DNA from: Cryptomeria japonica
Lineage: Eukaryota; Streptophyta; Pinopsida; Cupressales; Cupressaceae
DNA length: 64,000 nucleotides
Direction of reading: 5' to 3'
Assembly: GCF_030272615.1 (NCBI RefSeq)
Contig: NC_081407.1
Span: 264,044,574-264,108,573 of the forward strand
Part shown: piece after piece, positions 22,627 to 35,153 of the stretch
How the letters are laid out: every line of letters begins with the position of its first letter
How positions within the stretch are numbered: the first letter of the stretch is position 1
Notes under the pieces: model-generated
The model's database searches: none
What the model was told of the DNA's origin: nothing
Seen by the model: the letters and a program-made list of their open reading frames with translations, nothing else
Program-made: the position numbers and the translations under genes

Positions 22627-23066
22627 TGTTGAACACCTAAAATACTAAAAGGGGAGGGGTGAATCAATATTCCATTAAACTTATTAAAAATTTTAAACAA
22701 TCAACCACATAACATTACTTAGCTGAAAAAAGAACAAAATAGCAAACAAAAGAGTACACCACATAACACAGAGATTTATACATGGAATAAACAAGATGGT
22801 AAAAACCATAGAGAGGGTTAACTCTCATTCATATGTAACTGGTTATAGTAGTACAAAACAAGTGGCCCGTTGTCGGATAGACACACTATCTAGAATATAA
22901 GGGCTCATTGTCGAAAAGTGGTTTATAGCCAATAATACAAAAATTGAATTGTTATGATTACATCTATCATATGTATGAGAAATAGTTCCAACTAAGTGCA
23001 TATTCTATATTACAATCACTGTACTAAATCAATTTCATATTTACTGTTTGATTGTGCATATTATAT
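22627..23066 (-). repeat. Element E right (5') LTR, truncated by LTR G
   Basis: It starts TGTTGAACACC and follows the left LTR through GGGGAGGGGTGAATCAA (22650) to about 23060, where it breaks at TGTTGGCCTC, the start of G. The outer half is therefore displaced. Confidence 0.7.
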
Positions 23067-23925
23067 TGTTGGCCTCTTGTCATTGATGTCATTGATGTTG
23101 TATGGTCCAACATACATTATGGTCTGGTTGTTTGTTGTGGTATATTTTTTGGTCTATTCTTTTGCTCAGTTATATGTGCAACATTTGTACATTTGTTTTG
23201 GCATTTATCTTATGAAGTTTTGTGATCCAGTAATGCATATTAGGTCCAGTCCCATTCGAAAATGACAAAGGCATGTTTTATAAGGTAGTTTTGGATCCGG
23301 TCATATCCAAATATGATGGAAGGTGTATTCTACATGGTGTTTTATATTTAAGAATGTAGCTGACATCATATGAAGCTATTTTGCAGTAGTGTGTGTGCAT
23401 ATGAGTCTCATCCCCTCTCCGATTGAGCTAACTTAACAATTTTTTTGGTGCGGATATATATAACTAGCAGTTTTGCAAGATATAGATATGGTTGTTGGAA
23501 AATAACTAATATGTACATAGTATATATGCAAAAGTTTTGTAAATTGAACTTTTATTCAAACAATAGATGAATAGTCAATATTAAAGCACTTTGTGTACTT
23601 CAACAGAACTATGTCTCATACATATGTCAGATACGATTCTAGTAGTTCAATTTTGTATTCTGACTATAAGCCTATTATCTGGCAGTGAGCATTTTGTATT
23701 TGGGCAATGAGCCCTCACTAGCAATGATCCACCCTTGTATTGTATAACTGATTACATATTACACTATACTTGAAAGTTCATCCTCTAAGACATGGTTTTT
23801 CCCATGTTGGGTTTTCCATGTATAAATCCAGTGTTGTGTGTCTTGTGTTAATTTCCTTTACTGCACTTAAATTATATTATGTGATTGGTTAGTTAGAAGT
23901 TTTAATAATTTCAAGGTAGTATCGA
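23067..23925 (+). repeat. LTR G (plus orientation, interrupted by element B)
   Basis: It begins TGTTGGCCTCTTGTCATTG, the start form seen in F and B, and carries CAGTGAGC repeats (about 23684-23712), then ATGGTTTTTCCCATG and GGGTTTTCCATG (23790-23820). It stops at ATCGA (23921-23925), where the B LTR begins, before its expected A-C-A end. It is a 5' or solo LTR; the rest must lie beyond the window. Confidence 0.6.
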
Positions 23926-24713
23926 TGTTAGGATTCCCAAAGATACTGAGAGGAGGGGTGAATCAGTATCTAACTGGTTGATTAATTTACTTGTATTAAA
24001 ACATGTAAAGCATATCAATACATTGCATCGGTAAATCAAAAGTAATGCAGTAAACAAGAAAAACAATAACCACATGAAGAGCACACCATAACACAATAGT
24101 TTAATGAGGAAACCCGGTGGGGGGAAAACCTCGGTGGGATTTGTGACCCACAATATTCACTTACTGGCCAATAAGGGAATATTACTACTACAATAGGGGC
24201 CTGCACATGCAGGAAGGCCAAGTGCCTAGAGCTCACTGCTCAATTACAAAAGGAAGTCACACTAACTTACAAAAATGGATTATAATAATCCAATGTCTAG
24301 TACTACTTAAAAATAGCATCTGCTATGCCAGATCTAGTACAAGTTTTAGCTCTGCTACATACATAAACCCTTAACCTAAAATTCGCATATTAGGTCTGCA
24401 TTATTTCGCCTATCACCTTATTACAAAATGTTCTACAATGATCTCATACATATATGAGTCATATTAAAACTCGCCATGTCAGCTTACAATGATTTTATAA
24501 TTAATTATAAAATATATTATCAACAAAATTCCTGTCAGACCTGGGTGTCGGTATCCTTTCTTTCACTGCCGGTGTTCTATGTGCCGGTGTAGAGTTTGTC
24601 ATTGTTGATGCCAATATAATTGTCTTGCCAGTATCATATGATTGCAAGGTTGACATCAATGACAAAACCTTCAATCACCTACAATTTCTCATTGGAGTGT
24701 GCATTTTCCAACA
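23926..24713 (-). repeat. Element B 3' LTR
   Basis: Runs TGTTAGGATTCC ... TTTCCAACA, 788 bp. It shares with the F LTRs GAGGAGGGGTGAATCAG (about 23949), GAAACCCGGTGGGG (24109-24122), ATTTGTGACCCACAATAT (24139-24156) and CCGGTGT units near 24568-24590. A polypurine tract follows directly. Confidence 0.82.
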
Positions 24714-24915
24714 ATCTCCCCCTTTGACATGAATGGCAACACTCACGAGAAAAATCCAAAAAGTATCGTCCAAAAAGAATTTGCCAAAATTGTCTTACCA
24801 AAAACTATCTTACCAAAAATTGTGTGCCAAATCATATGTGCTCCCCCTGAGCTGATGGTGTCTTATGCTAATCATTTTTCTCATTACCACTACTCCCCCT
24901 TTGGCATCAATGACA
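24714..24915 (-). promoter_or_regulatory. Three polypurine tracts of element B
   Basis: On the minus strand AAAGGGGGAGAT (about 24714-24726, abutting the LTR), AGGGGGAG (24840-24848) and AAAGGGGGAGTAG (24891-24903) occur in the same order as in F. The outermost is flanked by GTCATTGATGCC. The conserved spacing argues for a kept function. Confidence 0.7.
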
Positions 24916-24953
24916 AAGGTTGTCAAAGTGTCAACTGAGTGTGGTTTCTAGCT

Positions 24954-27893
24954 TCATCCCTGTAACTGGTTGGTTACAATCTGAAAAAGGTCTACTAATA
25001 CCAAATTTAGGCTCTCAATGAACCGTTCACTATCCCTTAATGCGGCCTCTGTCCTTTGAATTGTACTAGTGAGGTGTTGCATTTGTTGTTCTGGTGTCTT
25101 TTGTCCTTGAACCAATGCCTTAGATATCTCTTTTCTCAAGGAGGCGACGTAGTCCAATTTTGGACTAAGTCTCCATTTCAGATCTTTTGCCTTTCCTTTT
25201 ATTCTTTCCTTCTCTCTTTCAAATTTCTGAAGTTCCTCCTCAAAACCTGTTATTTTTTGCTCAAAAACTGATAATGGTTCAGATGAATTAATGAAATTGT
25301 CAGTTAATTTATTTATTTCTTCCTATACCGTACTCATCTTCTTGTCTATATCTACTGTCAAAAATTTTGTTTTACATGTATCTCTGTACAACTTTTTAAG
25401 TTCTTTTAATGTTTTACATAGTGCCGGTAAAAGTGTGTCGAATTGTCTCATGCACTTCTTTATTTCCTCTTCAAAGAATTAATGTTTTTCTTTCTCAATT
25501 TTCTCTTTGAATGCTTCCTCATTTATTTGTTCAACTGTCACAATATTGTCAGTAATATACTTGGACAATGTGTCAAGTTGATTTAAAGAATCTTTATTAG
25601 CCACATTACACTTGGGTGCTATCATTTTCAAAATTGGGATTGTATCATCAATAGCTTTGTATGCTTGTGCACTGCACTCAGTTATTTTCTTGATTGAATC
25701 CAATAGAACTTCTGTCACATTTGTTGGTTTGAATTCTACCATGGAAGAACCAACAATCTGTATTTCGCCGGTGTGAGTAACTTCTTTGCTTGTAGTGACC
25801 TCTGGTAGGTCAGTTTGTGTTTGCATTTCTCTAAGCAAAGGTTTGAGTTTCTCAGCTGTTGTCGGTGGCACTATCTCTGCATGAACCTGTTCTTGTGAGG
25901 GAGCCTTTTGCTCTACCTGTTTCTCAGTGTTGTCCACTATCAGTTTTTCTTTTGTACTGGCTATTGTTGTTGGCTCAGTAGATGAATCATTATGTACATC
26001 TATGGTCTTTTCCTTTCCAGTGTCCGGGGTCACTGTAATGTTTTTTGTCGGTGGCTCTATTGCCACATCTGATTTTCTAGTTGATTCTTTATCCACCTCA
26101 ATATTGACTTTTTGGGTATCACTGTTCATTGTATACAACACCTCAGAATCACGATTTGTATCCTCATGTGGTGTGTCCATACTCTCAGTAGCCGGTTGAT
26201 TGTCAGTAGTAACTACCGGTGGAGTATCTAAAGGCGGTGGGGATAAGTTGTCTGTTATTTTTATACTGGGTGGTCTACCAACCTTACCTTTTCCCTTATC
26301 CTTTTGATATACCTTGATGGGTTTAGGGCTTCTATACTCTTCCTATTTCTCCTTCTCTATAAGGAATATATCCCATGCATCAGTTGTTTCTTCTATTACC
26401 TCATTCACTCTACCTACCATCAGTGCTACATGCCGGTGAGCAGTTGAAAATACTGACCGGTTAGCCTCAGAAATCAACTGATCTATCTCATCAGGTGAGT
26501 TGACAGGATGTACAACAAGTAGTTTTTCAATCTTTATTTTCTTATCAAGCTCAACAATAGCTAGCCTTCTAGCTTCTAGTCTATTATACAGATCTGTCGG
26601 TATTTCATCAACAACTTGCATCAAAAATTTATTGTAAATATCTAAGTGTAAGATTACACTTTTCTCTAATTTCTCCTTGTCATTAGCCGATAGTGTGTCA
26701 TATAATTTGTTAATGTTTTTCAGCTTCCCATACTCTATTATTTCATTGAGAAGTTTATCAATGGGAGCAATAGTTTGTTGAGTCTTCTTCTTAGGGGTCA
26801 TCTTCTTTTTCTTTGGAGTCAGTTTCTTTGTTGGGAGCCTCACTGCTTGTTACTTTTGTCTTTTTTTTCTAGGAGAAGGTGAGGGTACCAGTGAATTTTT
26901 TCTCTTCCTTTCAACTCTTTTGAATTTAGCTGGTATGTCACTCTCAGAGGAAGTTGCAACCGGTGATAGATGAATTTCCGGTTGAAGTTCTTCCAGTTCA
27001 CTCTCCTTAATACCGGTTTGTCTTAATACATCTTCCTTGATAGCTTGTTCCTATCAGGTTCCTTTTCTAACAGTTGCCTCAACCTTGTTAATCCTTTTTC
27101 TTGATTGAATTTGGCTTTCTATTGTTTCAGCGCTACCAAAAACTTTTTCTTCAGGTTCCTTTGGAGCTTCTAGGAGAGCTTTTGCAAAAGTTTCTATTAT
27201 GTTGTCATCAGTTTCATACCCCATTTTAGTTACCCAGATGGTTCTAGGAATAACTGCCTCCATCAAAATTTCATCCTTCTTTATCACAAAATAGATTTCA
27301 TCCTTATATTTGTCCACAATTGTTTGTGACAATCTAAATCTAGTTTTCATTTGGGCCTTCAATGCCTGAAAATACTCATTTAAGTTCTTTTCCCTGTTCT
27401 CTCCCATGTTGTTCAGTAAATCTAGCAATTGTTTGCCTACTGGTATATCAAAACCAAAACTTCTAATACCAATACTGGGTACTTGTTTGGTTATGTACAA
27501 CATCAGACAAACAAGTAGGTTTCCAAATCTGAATGTTCCCTTTTTGTCTTTCTTTATCTTTCCCAAATTATCAATCAGTTCATCTTTAAGCCATTCACAT
27601 ATGTCTATTCTTGCATTATCATTTACCATATCATAGGCACTTTTAATGCATAGGCTAGAGACTGAGTTTAACCTATTTGCATGTGTAGTTTTGTAGCCTA
27701 AGATCATACTAATAAATTTGACATTGATATCCGTTACATCATTTACCCTTAGTGATCTCTTGTCAAATGTTGCACCAGTTAGGTCTATCACTGTGTCATT
27801 TGAGACTCTCTTGGTTTTGTCAGGTCTGTTACCGGTGGAAGGTAACCCTGTTACAGCTTTGACAACTTCCTTAGTAATCTTGTGAATAGAGTC
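24954..27893 (-). pseudogene. Element B ORF2, downstream part (about 980 codons)
   Basis: One minus-strand frame can be followed from 27893 to 24954, broken only by point stops: TGA/TAG at 27051-27056, TAA near 26850, TAG at 26343, TAA at 25479 and TAG near 25330. The first 270 residues are a folded-looking part (SLRVNDVTDINVKFISMILGYK, FRFGNLLVCLMLYITKQVP). Next come basic Lys-rich patches (KKLTPKKKKMTPKKK), a Thr/Pro/Glu-rich middle and a C-terminal coiled coil ending LNLVLVDLFQIV. No protease, RT or other enzyme motif is visible. The upstream part of the same protein is at 46471-46851, separated by element A. It is homologous to E ORF2. Function is unknown. Confidence 0.72.
27889..27893. 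repeat. Target site duplication of element A, left copy
   Basis: GAGTC here is repeated at 46471-46475, directly outside the two LTR ends of A. Five base pairs is normal for LTR elements. Confidence 0.9.
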
Positions 27894-29292
27894 TGATGCC
27901 CTCCTAAATGGCACAAGGTTAGTGAATGATCAACAACACAAAAGGATGCAAAACCGTTAGATTGTTAGTGTTAGTCAATCAAAAACTAATCCAAAAAGGC
28001 ATACCAAGAGAGATACTAAAAACATGCTAATATATCTAACTAAAGAAGCAAAGATAATGAGGCATCTCCAAATGCCTCTTAGCATGGTTTTGGTTCCTTT
28101 CTCCCTTGTTCCTCTCCTCTCCAAGTTCCAAAATAGTGTAGCTCTCAGCAACTTTTTGCACTATGGATGCTTATGGAAGATTGAGATTGTAATATTGAAC
28201 TTCGAATATGAAATGAGAAGTTAATGCTATGCTTTTTATGCCAAAATGATATATTTTAACCAAAATAACAAGATATTAGATGATTATGCTAAAAATGCTC
28301 TCTAAAATGTCTATAGCTTAGATGCATACAAGTTTTTCAGGATCTGGTTTATGAAGAAATGGGCTCTATTTATAGAAAAAATGGAGCAATGGATGGTTGA
28401 GATTGAGCAATCTCAACAAGCGTCAGGATTGAATGATTTCAAATCCATGTGAGGGCTTTCAACCCAATCCCAGGATGACAAGTGTCAATGTGAGATAGGT
28501 TGAGAGGAGAGGGAATAAGCATTAAATGCTTGATATGACCTTGAGATTTTAGAGTCAAGGTTGGTTGAATGAATAAAATCTTTATTCAAAGAATAAAGCT
28601 TTTATCCAATGGATAAACTCTTGTGCAAATGTGAAATGGATGAATATGGTCAAAACAATAAATGTTTAGGGGGACAAGTTTGAAATAACCATAAATGGTT
28701 ATGTAAGAGCCATAAATGGTCATGTAAGAGCCATTAGTGGTCTTGGAAGACTTTGGGGGTTAATTTGTTGAACACACAAAGCATTAAATGCTTTTCAAAG
28801 ACTTTGGAGTCTTTGAGAAGTGACTCCATTTTGCTTAGGAATGTGACAATAATTAGGGGATGGATTAGGCTAATTAGGAAGGGGTTAGAAGAATCTAGAA
28901 GGAGATTAGATTTTGCAAGTGGATTTGGTGGGTGAAGGAAAATAGGATTTTATTAAAATAAAAATTCATTTATTTCAATAAATATGTGCAAGTTGCATTT
29001 GTAGGAAAATGCAAGTGGGGGGGGATAATGATTTAAATAAATGTTTTATTTAATTTATTTAAAAGAGGAAAAGGGGATTTTAATTAAATAAATAGATTTT
29101 ATTTATTTAATTGATTTGAATTTGATTTAATGAATTAATTAAAATAAATTAAATAATTTATTTAATAAATAGAAGAATGTTTGGGGATGAATTAATTAAA
29201 TATTAATTTAATTAATTGATGACTAGTGAATTTTTAATCAAATAAATAGCGAATATTTATTTAATTAAGCTGGACAGATTTGTGTGACTACA
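27894..29292 (-). repeat. Element A 3' LTR (left)
   Basis: Runs TGATGCCCTCC ... GACTACA on the plus strand, 1399 bp. On the element strand a TATAAATA box is at 28367-28374, in CTATAAATAGAGC. AT-rich TTAATTAAATAA blocks fill 29030-29260. A minus-strand purine tract (AAAGAGGGACAAA) abuts it at 29293-29305. Confidence 0.95.
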
Positions 29293-29705
29293 TTTGTCCC
29301 TCTTTGAGACGGTGTGGTTTATCGCATCATTTCAAAGAAAGAAAAATAGGTGTGAAGAAATACCCCATAAAATGTAAATTTAATGGGTGGTATAACCCCT
29401 CGAGAGATGGGCCGAAAAATTTCGAAAAATCGGGCAATCTCGCGAAAAAGAATGAAAATTGGCAGGGTGGTAGAAGAGAAGAAGTTAGCCATACGGGTGA
29501 AAAATTGAAGAAAACGGGGGAAACATGGAGAAATGGGGGGTTCGGGAAGTTCACGGGGACCACGACGATGAGCAGGGGGGAAGTTACGGTGACGGCGAAG
29601 GGTATAAATGGGGTGAAAGGGGTGAAAACAGGATCATTTGTGACCGCAACCATTTGAAAACAAGAGCTTTGATAGTGACATTTGGAGGAGCAAGGAGTAG
29701 CTACG

Positions 29706-32400
29706 ATGCCGATTCCGATCACTGAGCACAGATTCGAGCGAGTCCGACGGTTCCAGCGCCCAGATGACTATGGACCAGCGGTACGCAAATTCGAAAACTC
29801 AATTTTTGTGCATTTTTGCTAGGTTTTTAGCTGAGTCCAAGTCAAGTCGGAGCAAGAGCGCTGGAACTGTGGTTTTGGCGCTTTTGCTCCATAAAATAGT
29901 GCTATTGTGCCGCAATGGCGCTATTGTCCCCTTGTTTGAGCGTTGTTGCCATGAATTAGCACTATTGTATGTAAGTTTGAGCGCTATTGGTTAAGTAGCG
30001 CTATTGCTGTGAAGTAGCGCTATTGGGTAGTTTATTTAGCGCTTTTGTAGTTGTAGCACTATGGTATAGCTGATTGAGCGTTGTTGTTATAGTTGTAGCG
30101 CTATTGGTTGGAAATTAGCGCTGTTGTTGGTAAAATAGCGCTTTTGCCTTAGGATAAAAAGATGCCCCAGTTTGGATGAAGAAAAATCTCCCGATGCCAA
30201 TGATTGAGGGATTGCGAGGTGAAGTGGGAGTTGTTTTGAACCATAGCAGCCTGATGAGACTTAAGTCATTTGTTAGGATAAATGCCCGTTGAAGTCTAGG
30301 TGGCCATGATTGCTTACCTGTTGAGACCCGAAGATACTTGATCAAAGTATCTGATGATAGTCTAGGTTTAAAATTAAGAAAGTTTGAAAACAAAACAACT
30401 AATGGTGATTGATGAATGTTCATGTGTAGGAGGATCTGCGCGTGTTGCAGTTATGCGAGCGCCATCCTGCGACACAGGGGTTGCGGGACCGATTGACCCA
30501 GGCAGAGATTGATTGTATTGCAGCGACGGGTCTTTAGGAGGTGATGCATATGCCGATGATTCGTATGAATCACGGATTGATCACAGCACTGGCGGAGCAG
30601 TGGCACAGCGAGACGTGCACCTTTCATTTGGCTCAGGGGGAGATGACCGTGACTTTGGAGGATGTGTGGCGCACCCTACGGATTCCGATTCGAGGAGAGC
30701 TGGTCACGTATGATAGATCCTGAGGGACTGTGGCAGTGTAGAGGATATTTGATGAGGATGTATTTATTGATGATGACTCCATTGCTTGGGAGGATATAGC
30801 GGCACTATATGAGCCGCTTCCAGCAGTTTTGTCAAGGATTGTGGGAGGACTGCTGTGTCTAGACAGGTGGTCACATGGGTTGGCAGTGGGATGGGGACAG
30901 GTTATTGAGATGATGATGACCAAGGGGACCCAATTTGTATGGGGGCTGTGCGTGCTGGCGCACATGTATCAGGACCTCCATGAGGTAGTGTACCGAGGGA
31001 GAGGTTCCTTAGCAGTGGGCATGATGCTGCTACACATTTGGGCTTGGGAGCACCTACTAGTGACTCGACCGATGAGTCTGAGATTCCGTGCGGTGGATCA
31101 GCCGTACATGTTTATGTACAGTGGTATGATGAGTCAGCCCCACTTGGGGAAGTTAGAGTGGTGGCGGCGGGCGTTGGATGATCTAGATGTAGTGATATGG
31201 CGGCCATACTTGGAGTGTGAGCCATGGGATGATGACGCAGAGGCACTACCTTATGTCTTCATGACCCGATTCCTCATTGGGAGGACCTCCTATCATGTGG
31301 AGAGACAGGTGCCTGGGAGAGTGATGAGGCAGTTTGGACGGCAGCAGGGACTGCCTAGCGGATCTGGAGAGTATGCGCGGGTGATTCGAGAGAGGTATGC
31401 ATGGGGTCCAATGCTACCTTATGATCAGGAACTAGCAAAGTTTCAGACACTGCAGGCGAGGCCATGGGACCTACGACCGAGGGTCGTTGATGCAGGGGTT
31501 ACAGATGAGTATACACAGTATCAGGCGACGCACCCGATCCTACGGATATCGGATCCAGCAGAGCCGATCCCAGCATTTGAGGATGAGAGGGGACGGAGAC
31601 AGAGGAGGGCAGGAGGGCGAGGAGATGGAGGAGGAGGAGGAGATGGAGGGGGTGGTGGAGGAGGAGATGGAGGAGGTGGTGGAGGTGGAGGAGGATTGGG
31701 GATACGGAGTCAGCGGAGAGGGAGAGGTGGACTGCCTTTATAGATCTCACAGGGGCCACTAATTTTGAGAGGAGTGCAGCTGAGTGGGAGGGGGATGGAG
31801 AGGGAGATCTCGATGGACAGAGGGGAGGGTAATTCTGGAGAGGGAGGTGTAGGGGAGGCAGCTATGGACACCAGGGAGGGAGCCACTAGAGATCTGTGGG
31901 ACCACATTATAGTATGCTTGTAGACGCGGATAGAGGATTTGGAGGTAGAGGTGGCAGCTAGGGATGTGTAGCTATTTGCACGGGAGTCGGAGCTGACGGT
32001 GGTGCTGCGGGAGAGAGATACTGCAGTGGAGAGATTGGCGGAGCTGCAGGAGAGGGTCTGGGCTAGAGTAGGAGCACAGGGGCCTATAGGGGAGGTTATG
32101 AGGCAGTTTGGGCGAGCATAGGCTGAGATAGAGTACTGGCAAGGTTTGTATGAGCAGGTGGTGTCAGTGAGTCAGCGAGCTCTCAGTTATACACAGATGC
32201 GGCAGATTCAATCAGAGCGATCGCAGAGGATGTAGAGCAGTGGGGGTGTGATGGGTCCTTTGAGGCAGGAGAGATCAGGGGATGTAGGAGGGAGTGGTGG
32301 TTCGATGAGGCCTCCACGGAGAGATGGATCAAGTGGTGTAGGCACCAGTGGTGGAGCAGGGGGAGGTGTTGGGACAACATCTGGCCAGAGTGGCATTTGA
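29706..32400 (+). pseudogene. Plant mobile domain (PMD, MAIN-like) gene captured by element A, antisense to gag-pol
   Basis: Predicted exon 1 is 29706-29780 (25 codons), intron 1 is 29781-30429, and exon 2 is 30430-32400 in matching phase. Exon 2 contains the PMD signature FHLAQGEMTVTLEDVWRTL, then LPAVLSRIVGGLLCLDRW, WGLCVLAHMYQDLHE, LLHIWAWEHL and RVMRQFGRQQGLP. Next comes a Gly/Asp-rich tract (31600-31700), and then a tail with helical EDLEVEVAARD and ERDTAVERLAELQERV. One frame stays open across about 2 kb except for seven TAG (30535, 30739, 31741, 31921, 31969, 32119, 32233) and one TGA (30721). PMD proteins in Arabidopsis (MAIN, MAIL1) act in nuclear silencing and genome stability. The role in a retroelement is unknown. 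Splice sites are inferred. Confidence 0.82.
29876..30146 (+). repeat. AGCGCTATTG motif array inside intron 1 of the PMD gene of element A
   Basis: About 14 copies of a decamer close to AGCGCTATTG (variants GGCGCTTTTG, AGTGCTATTG, AGCGTTGTTG, AGCACTATTG, AGCGCTGTTG) are spread through 270 bp with irregular spacing of 10-30 bp. All are in plus orientation, i.e. sense to the PMD gene. The spacers are unrelated to one another, so this is an enrichment of a short motif, not an ordinary tandem repeat. Confidence 0.85.
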
Positions 32401-35153
32401 GAGAGCATTTTTTGCATGCATATATGTATTGTATCATTGTCTATTTTTTGGACTGTATCTTGGATGGCTCTTGGTAGCCGATTTTGTAGACTTCATTTGT
32501 ACTCTGATATATGAGATGATATATATGAGGAGATCCCATATTTTGATGATATGCATTTGATTTATATGGATGTTGATGCAGGATGATGAGTTTATTACTT
32601 AGATGGTTAAGTATACATGTATGCATTTGATGAGATGTTACTTTTATGCATGTGTTTGATGATGATACTGACATATGAATGCAGGTTTATGTATGATTTG
32701 TTTTGATTTGTTGATGCAATACTTTTATGTATGTAATGCCATGATGATGATGTATGCTTATGTTGACTTATGAACAAGATTTTGTTTTTCTATTGCAATA
32801 TAATGATGAGATGATTTATGTGATGATGTAAAATGCGATGGTTGAATGAATGATGTTTATGTATGGATATGCATCTAGATGTTTTGTTAAATGAATGAAA
32901 TATGGATAAAAAATGTTATGAACCTATGTTTATATGATAATGTGTGAAATGAATGTAATATGGATAAACAAAATGTAAAGTACAAATGTTGATATGATGA
33001 ATGTATATGGATAAACAAAATGTAAAGTACAAATGTTTTGTAATCAAATGGATTTTATGATTCTAATATGATTTAAGTACAAATGATAATGTGATGATAC
33101 TATAGCTAATGTTTTAATAACTGCACCTTAATGCAATTAAAAAGAGGATAAATGAATGCAAATATGAATGAATCCTAAAATGAGCATAAGAGGACACTTA
33201 ATTAATGGATGAATGAATGCACTTTTTTCACTAAATGGATAAATGAATGTATACCATAATAAATGATAAAGGATAACAAAATGATGATGGATAATCAACA
33301 CTATATGAATGCTTAGTAAAGGACTTTAAGATAATCAAAGACAACTTTAATCCCACGAATAAATCTACTTTATTTATTATTGATGTAATGATGCAAATGA
33401 TTAATGAAAACTATATGTCCAAAATGAACTATGTGCAATGTTAAAGTTAAAAAAAAATGAGATGAATGGACTTAATGCAAGATGCAACTAACTGTTCAAT
33501 GCAAGATGCAACGAAATGTTTAATGCAAGATGCAACTAAAGGTGAGGATGATATGAGCATGAGGAATGCAAGGTTTGGTAAGACTTTGCATGATGTATTG
33601 ATGATGTATCAGAGTACTTGATCGTGATTGTATCCAAGACTAGCTTAATTTTCACATTTTGCATATAAAGCCTATATATGAATGAGCGAACGGATGGGTG
33701 ATATGCAATAGAATGCAATATATAAACAGATGAGATGAAATGACGATCCATAGTGCTCTATTTTCATCATTGAGCTTTAAAATGTTGGAAGAGAATACAA
33801 GCATCTTGACATAATGATTCAAGATGACCTGAGTATTCCTTTCATGGGTTTTATATAGCAAGTTAATACAAACGACTTGATATAAGGGTCAAGTCGACCA
33901 GAGTATTGCTTGCGGAACAGACAAGGATTATCTCCATTCATGCATGACTTGGATCATCCTCCTTGATCTTAGGCTGATCATATCTTGAGACAAGTGCATA
34001 TTGTACTAAGAGATAAAACCTTTATCCAGTTTGGATGAGGTAGGAGGAACCAAAGGAAGAGCATTGTACCTACAAACAAATAGTATATACATAAAGAATA
34101 AAGAATATGGATCCTTGGTAATGGTTCATGCCCATATGGTCGAGGTATACGCTGTAGTCAGCAAGCCGTAGTGATCTATGATTGTATTTTTGCCTATGAT
34201 CACATAGCTTAGTGAACTTCCCACGTAGACACCCTTAGTACATGCCCCAGAACTTCATCGGAAATAATGCGCAGACGATACAAAACAGTGCTGAAAGATC
34301 CTGATACAGAGAAACGAATGATTGTACTCACAAATCAACCAAGTATTTGATAGCTTAACATAATTTTCTTGTCAAAGAAAACGTCACTTTTTGTCTTTGT
34401 TTGGGTAAGGAAAGATGCATCCTTGTTGAAGACACTTTTGATTGTTGATGTTGTTTGTGTGGTTCGATTGGTAAATGGTCATCGTGTGAGTATTTTGTCA
34501 ATGCTTGTTTTTGGTATCTGCATGGATGAGTATGTTCAAGGTGTTGCCATGTTTTTGTGTGATTTTTGATGTTTTCTGATGTTTTTGGATTTTGATTTGT
34601 TTTGAATGTTTTTGGTATTTTTGGTGAGATATTTTTGAATGTTTTTGGATTTTTGATGAGACATTTTTGAATGTTTCTAGATTTTTGATGAGACATTTTT
34701 GAATGTTTTTGGATTTTTGATGAGACATTTTTGAATGAAGGACTTTAATGAATCATAAGACAATGTAGAATCCACTTCCATCAATAGGTTAAGGGCATTG
34801 CCCCCAGTTTTAGACATGACTATGAAAAAGCGGGATGCTTAGACGCATGAAGTATTTATCATATTTGCAGAGAAATAACAAGCCATGGTTTTGGACGGAT
34901 GGATGTATGTATGAAGTAGGTGTGATTGCAACAAGTCTGAAAGACAATGGAGCCATAGCCTTTACGAGTGGCACCTGTTTGCCATGTTTTTCACCATCGC
35001 ACTTACCCAAGGTGCCACCAGAGTGGTTGTTCACCGTTTGGATGCATGATTTTTCTCTTACTCTTTTGGGTGTTTTTGTATTTTCTTTAGGACATTTTTC
35101 TGAATGTTTTTGGTGTTTTCTGGTATGTAGGGGAGCATGATGCTCTGTACATC
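32401..35153. other. Element A spacer between the PMD gene and pol
   Basis: Both genes end toward this 2.75-kb stretch. It is AT-rich with ATGATG and ATGAATG low-complexity DNA (32500-33300), three copies of AATGCAAGATGCAAC (33476-33540) and a tandem repeat near 34.6 kb. No supported ORF was found. Confidence 0.7.
34596..34736. repeat. Short tandem repeat, unit about 32 bp
   Basis: GATTTTTGATGAGACATTT followed by TTGAATGTTTTTG recurs about four times with few changes between 34596 and 34736. Confidence 0.75.

Larger units (their letters stand above)
16954..23066 (-). mobile_element. Element E: non-autonomous, pol-less Sirevirus-like LTR element
   Basis: Two LTRs in the same orientation (16954-17899 and 22627-23066, the second cut by LTR G) bracket a 4.7-kb interior. 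On the minus strand the order is primer site (TTGGTATCAGA at about 22605-22626), a coiled-coil plus three-zinc-knuckle gag, a long second ORF, three degenerate polypurine tracts and the 3' LTR. No protease, integrase, RT or RNase H is seen. It shares layout and both ORFs with element B, so it is a family that must borrow enzymes from a copia/Sirevirus partner such as H. Many frameshifts show it is old, in line with its outer position in the nest. Confidence 0.72.

Noticed and set aside
22996-23265. 89-codon frame across 23066
   Set aside because: Spans the E/G junction and is AT-rich; no motif.
28024-28224. 66-codon frame repeated at 45203-45403
   Set aside because: Inside the two LTRs of element A; chance ORF copied with the LTR.
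29876-30146. Regularly repeated short motif considered as a CRISPR-like array
   Set aside because: Units are 10 bp, variable and irregularly spaced, in a plant retroelement; not a CRISPR.
30633-31907. Long open frames overlapping the PMD gene of element A (e.g. 31499-31759 minus, 31487-31762 plus)
   Set aside because: Shadows of a GC-rich, Gly/Glu-repeat coding stretch. The PMD frame holds the family motifs.
34355-34728. Asn/Lys/Thr-rich frames near 34.6 kb
   Set aside because: Generated by the 32-bp tandem repeat.
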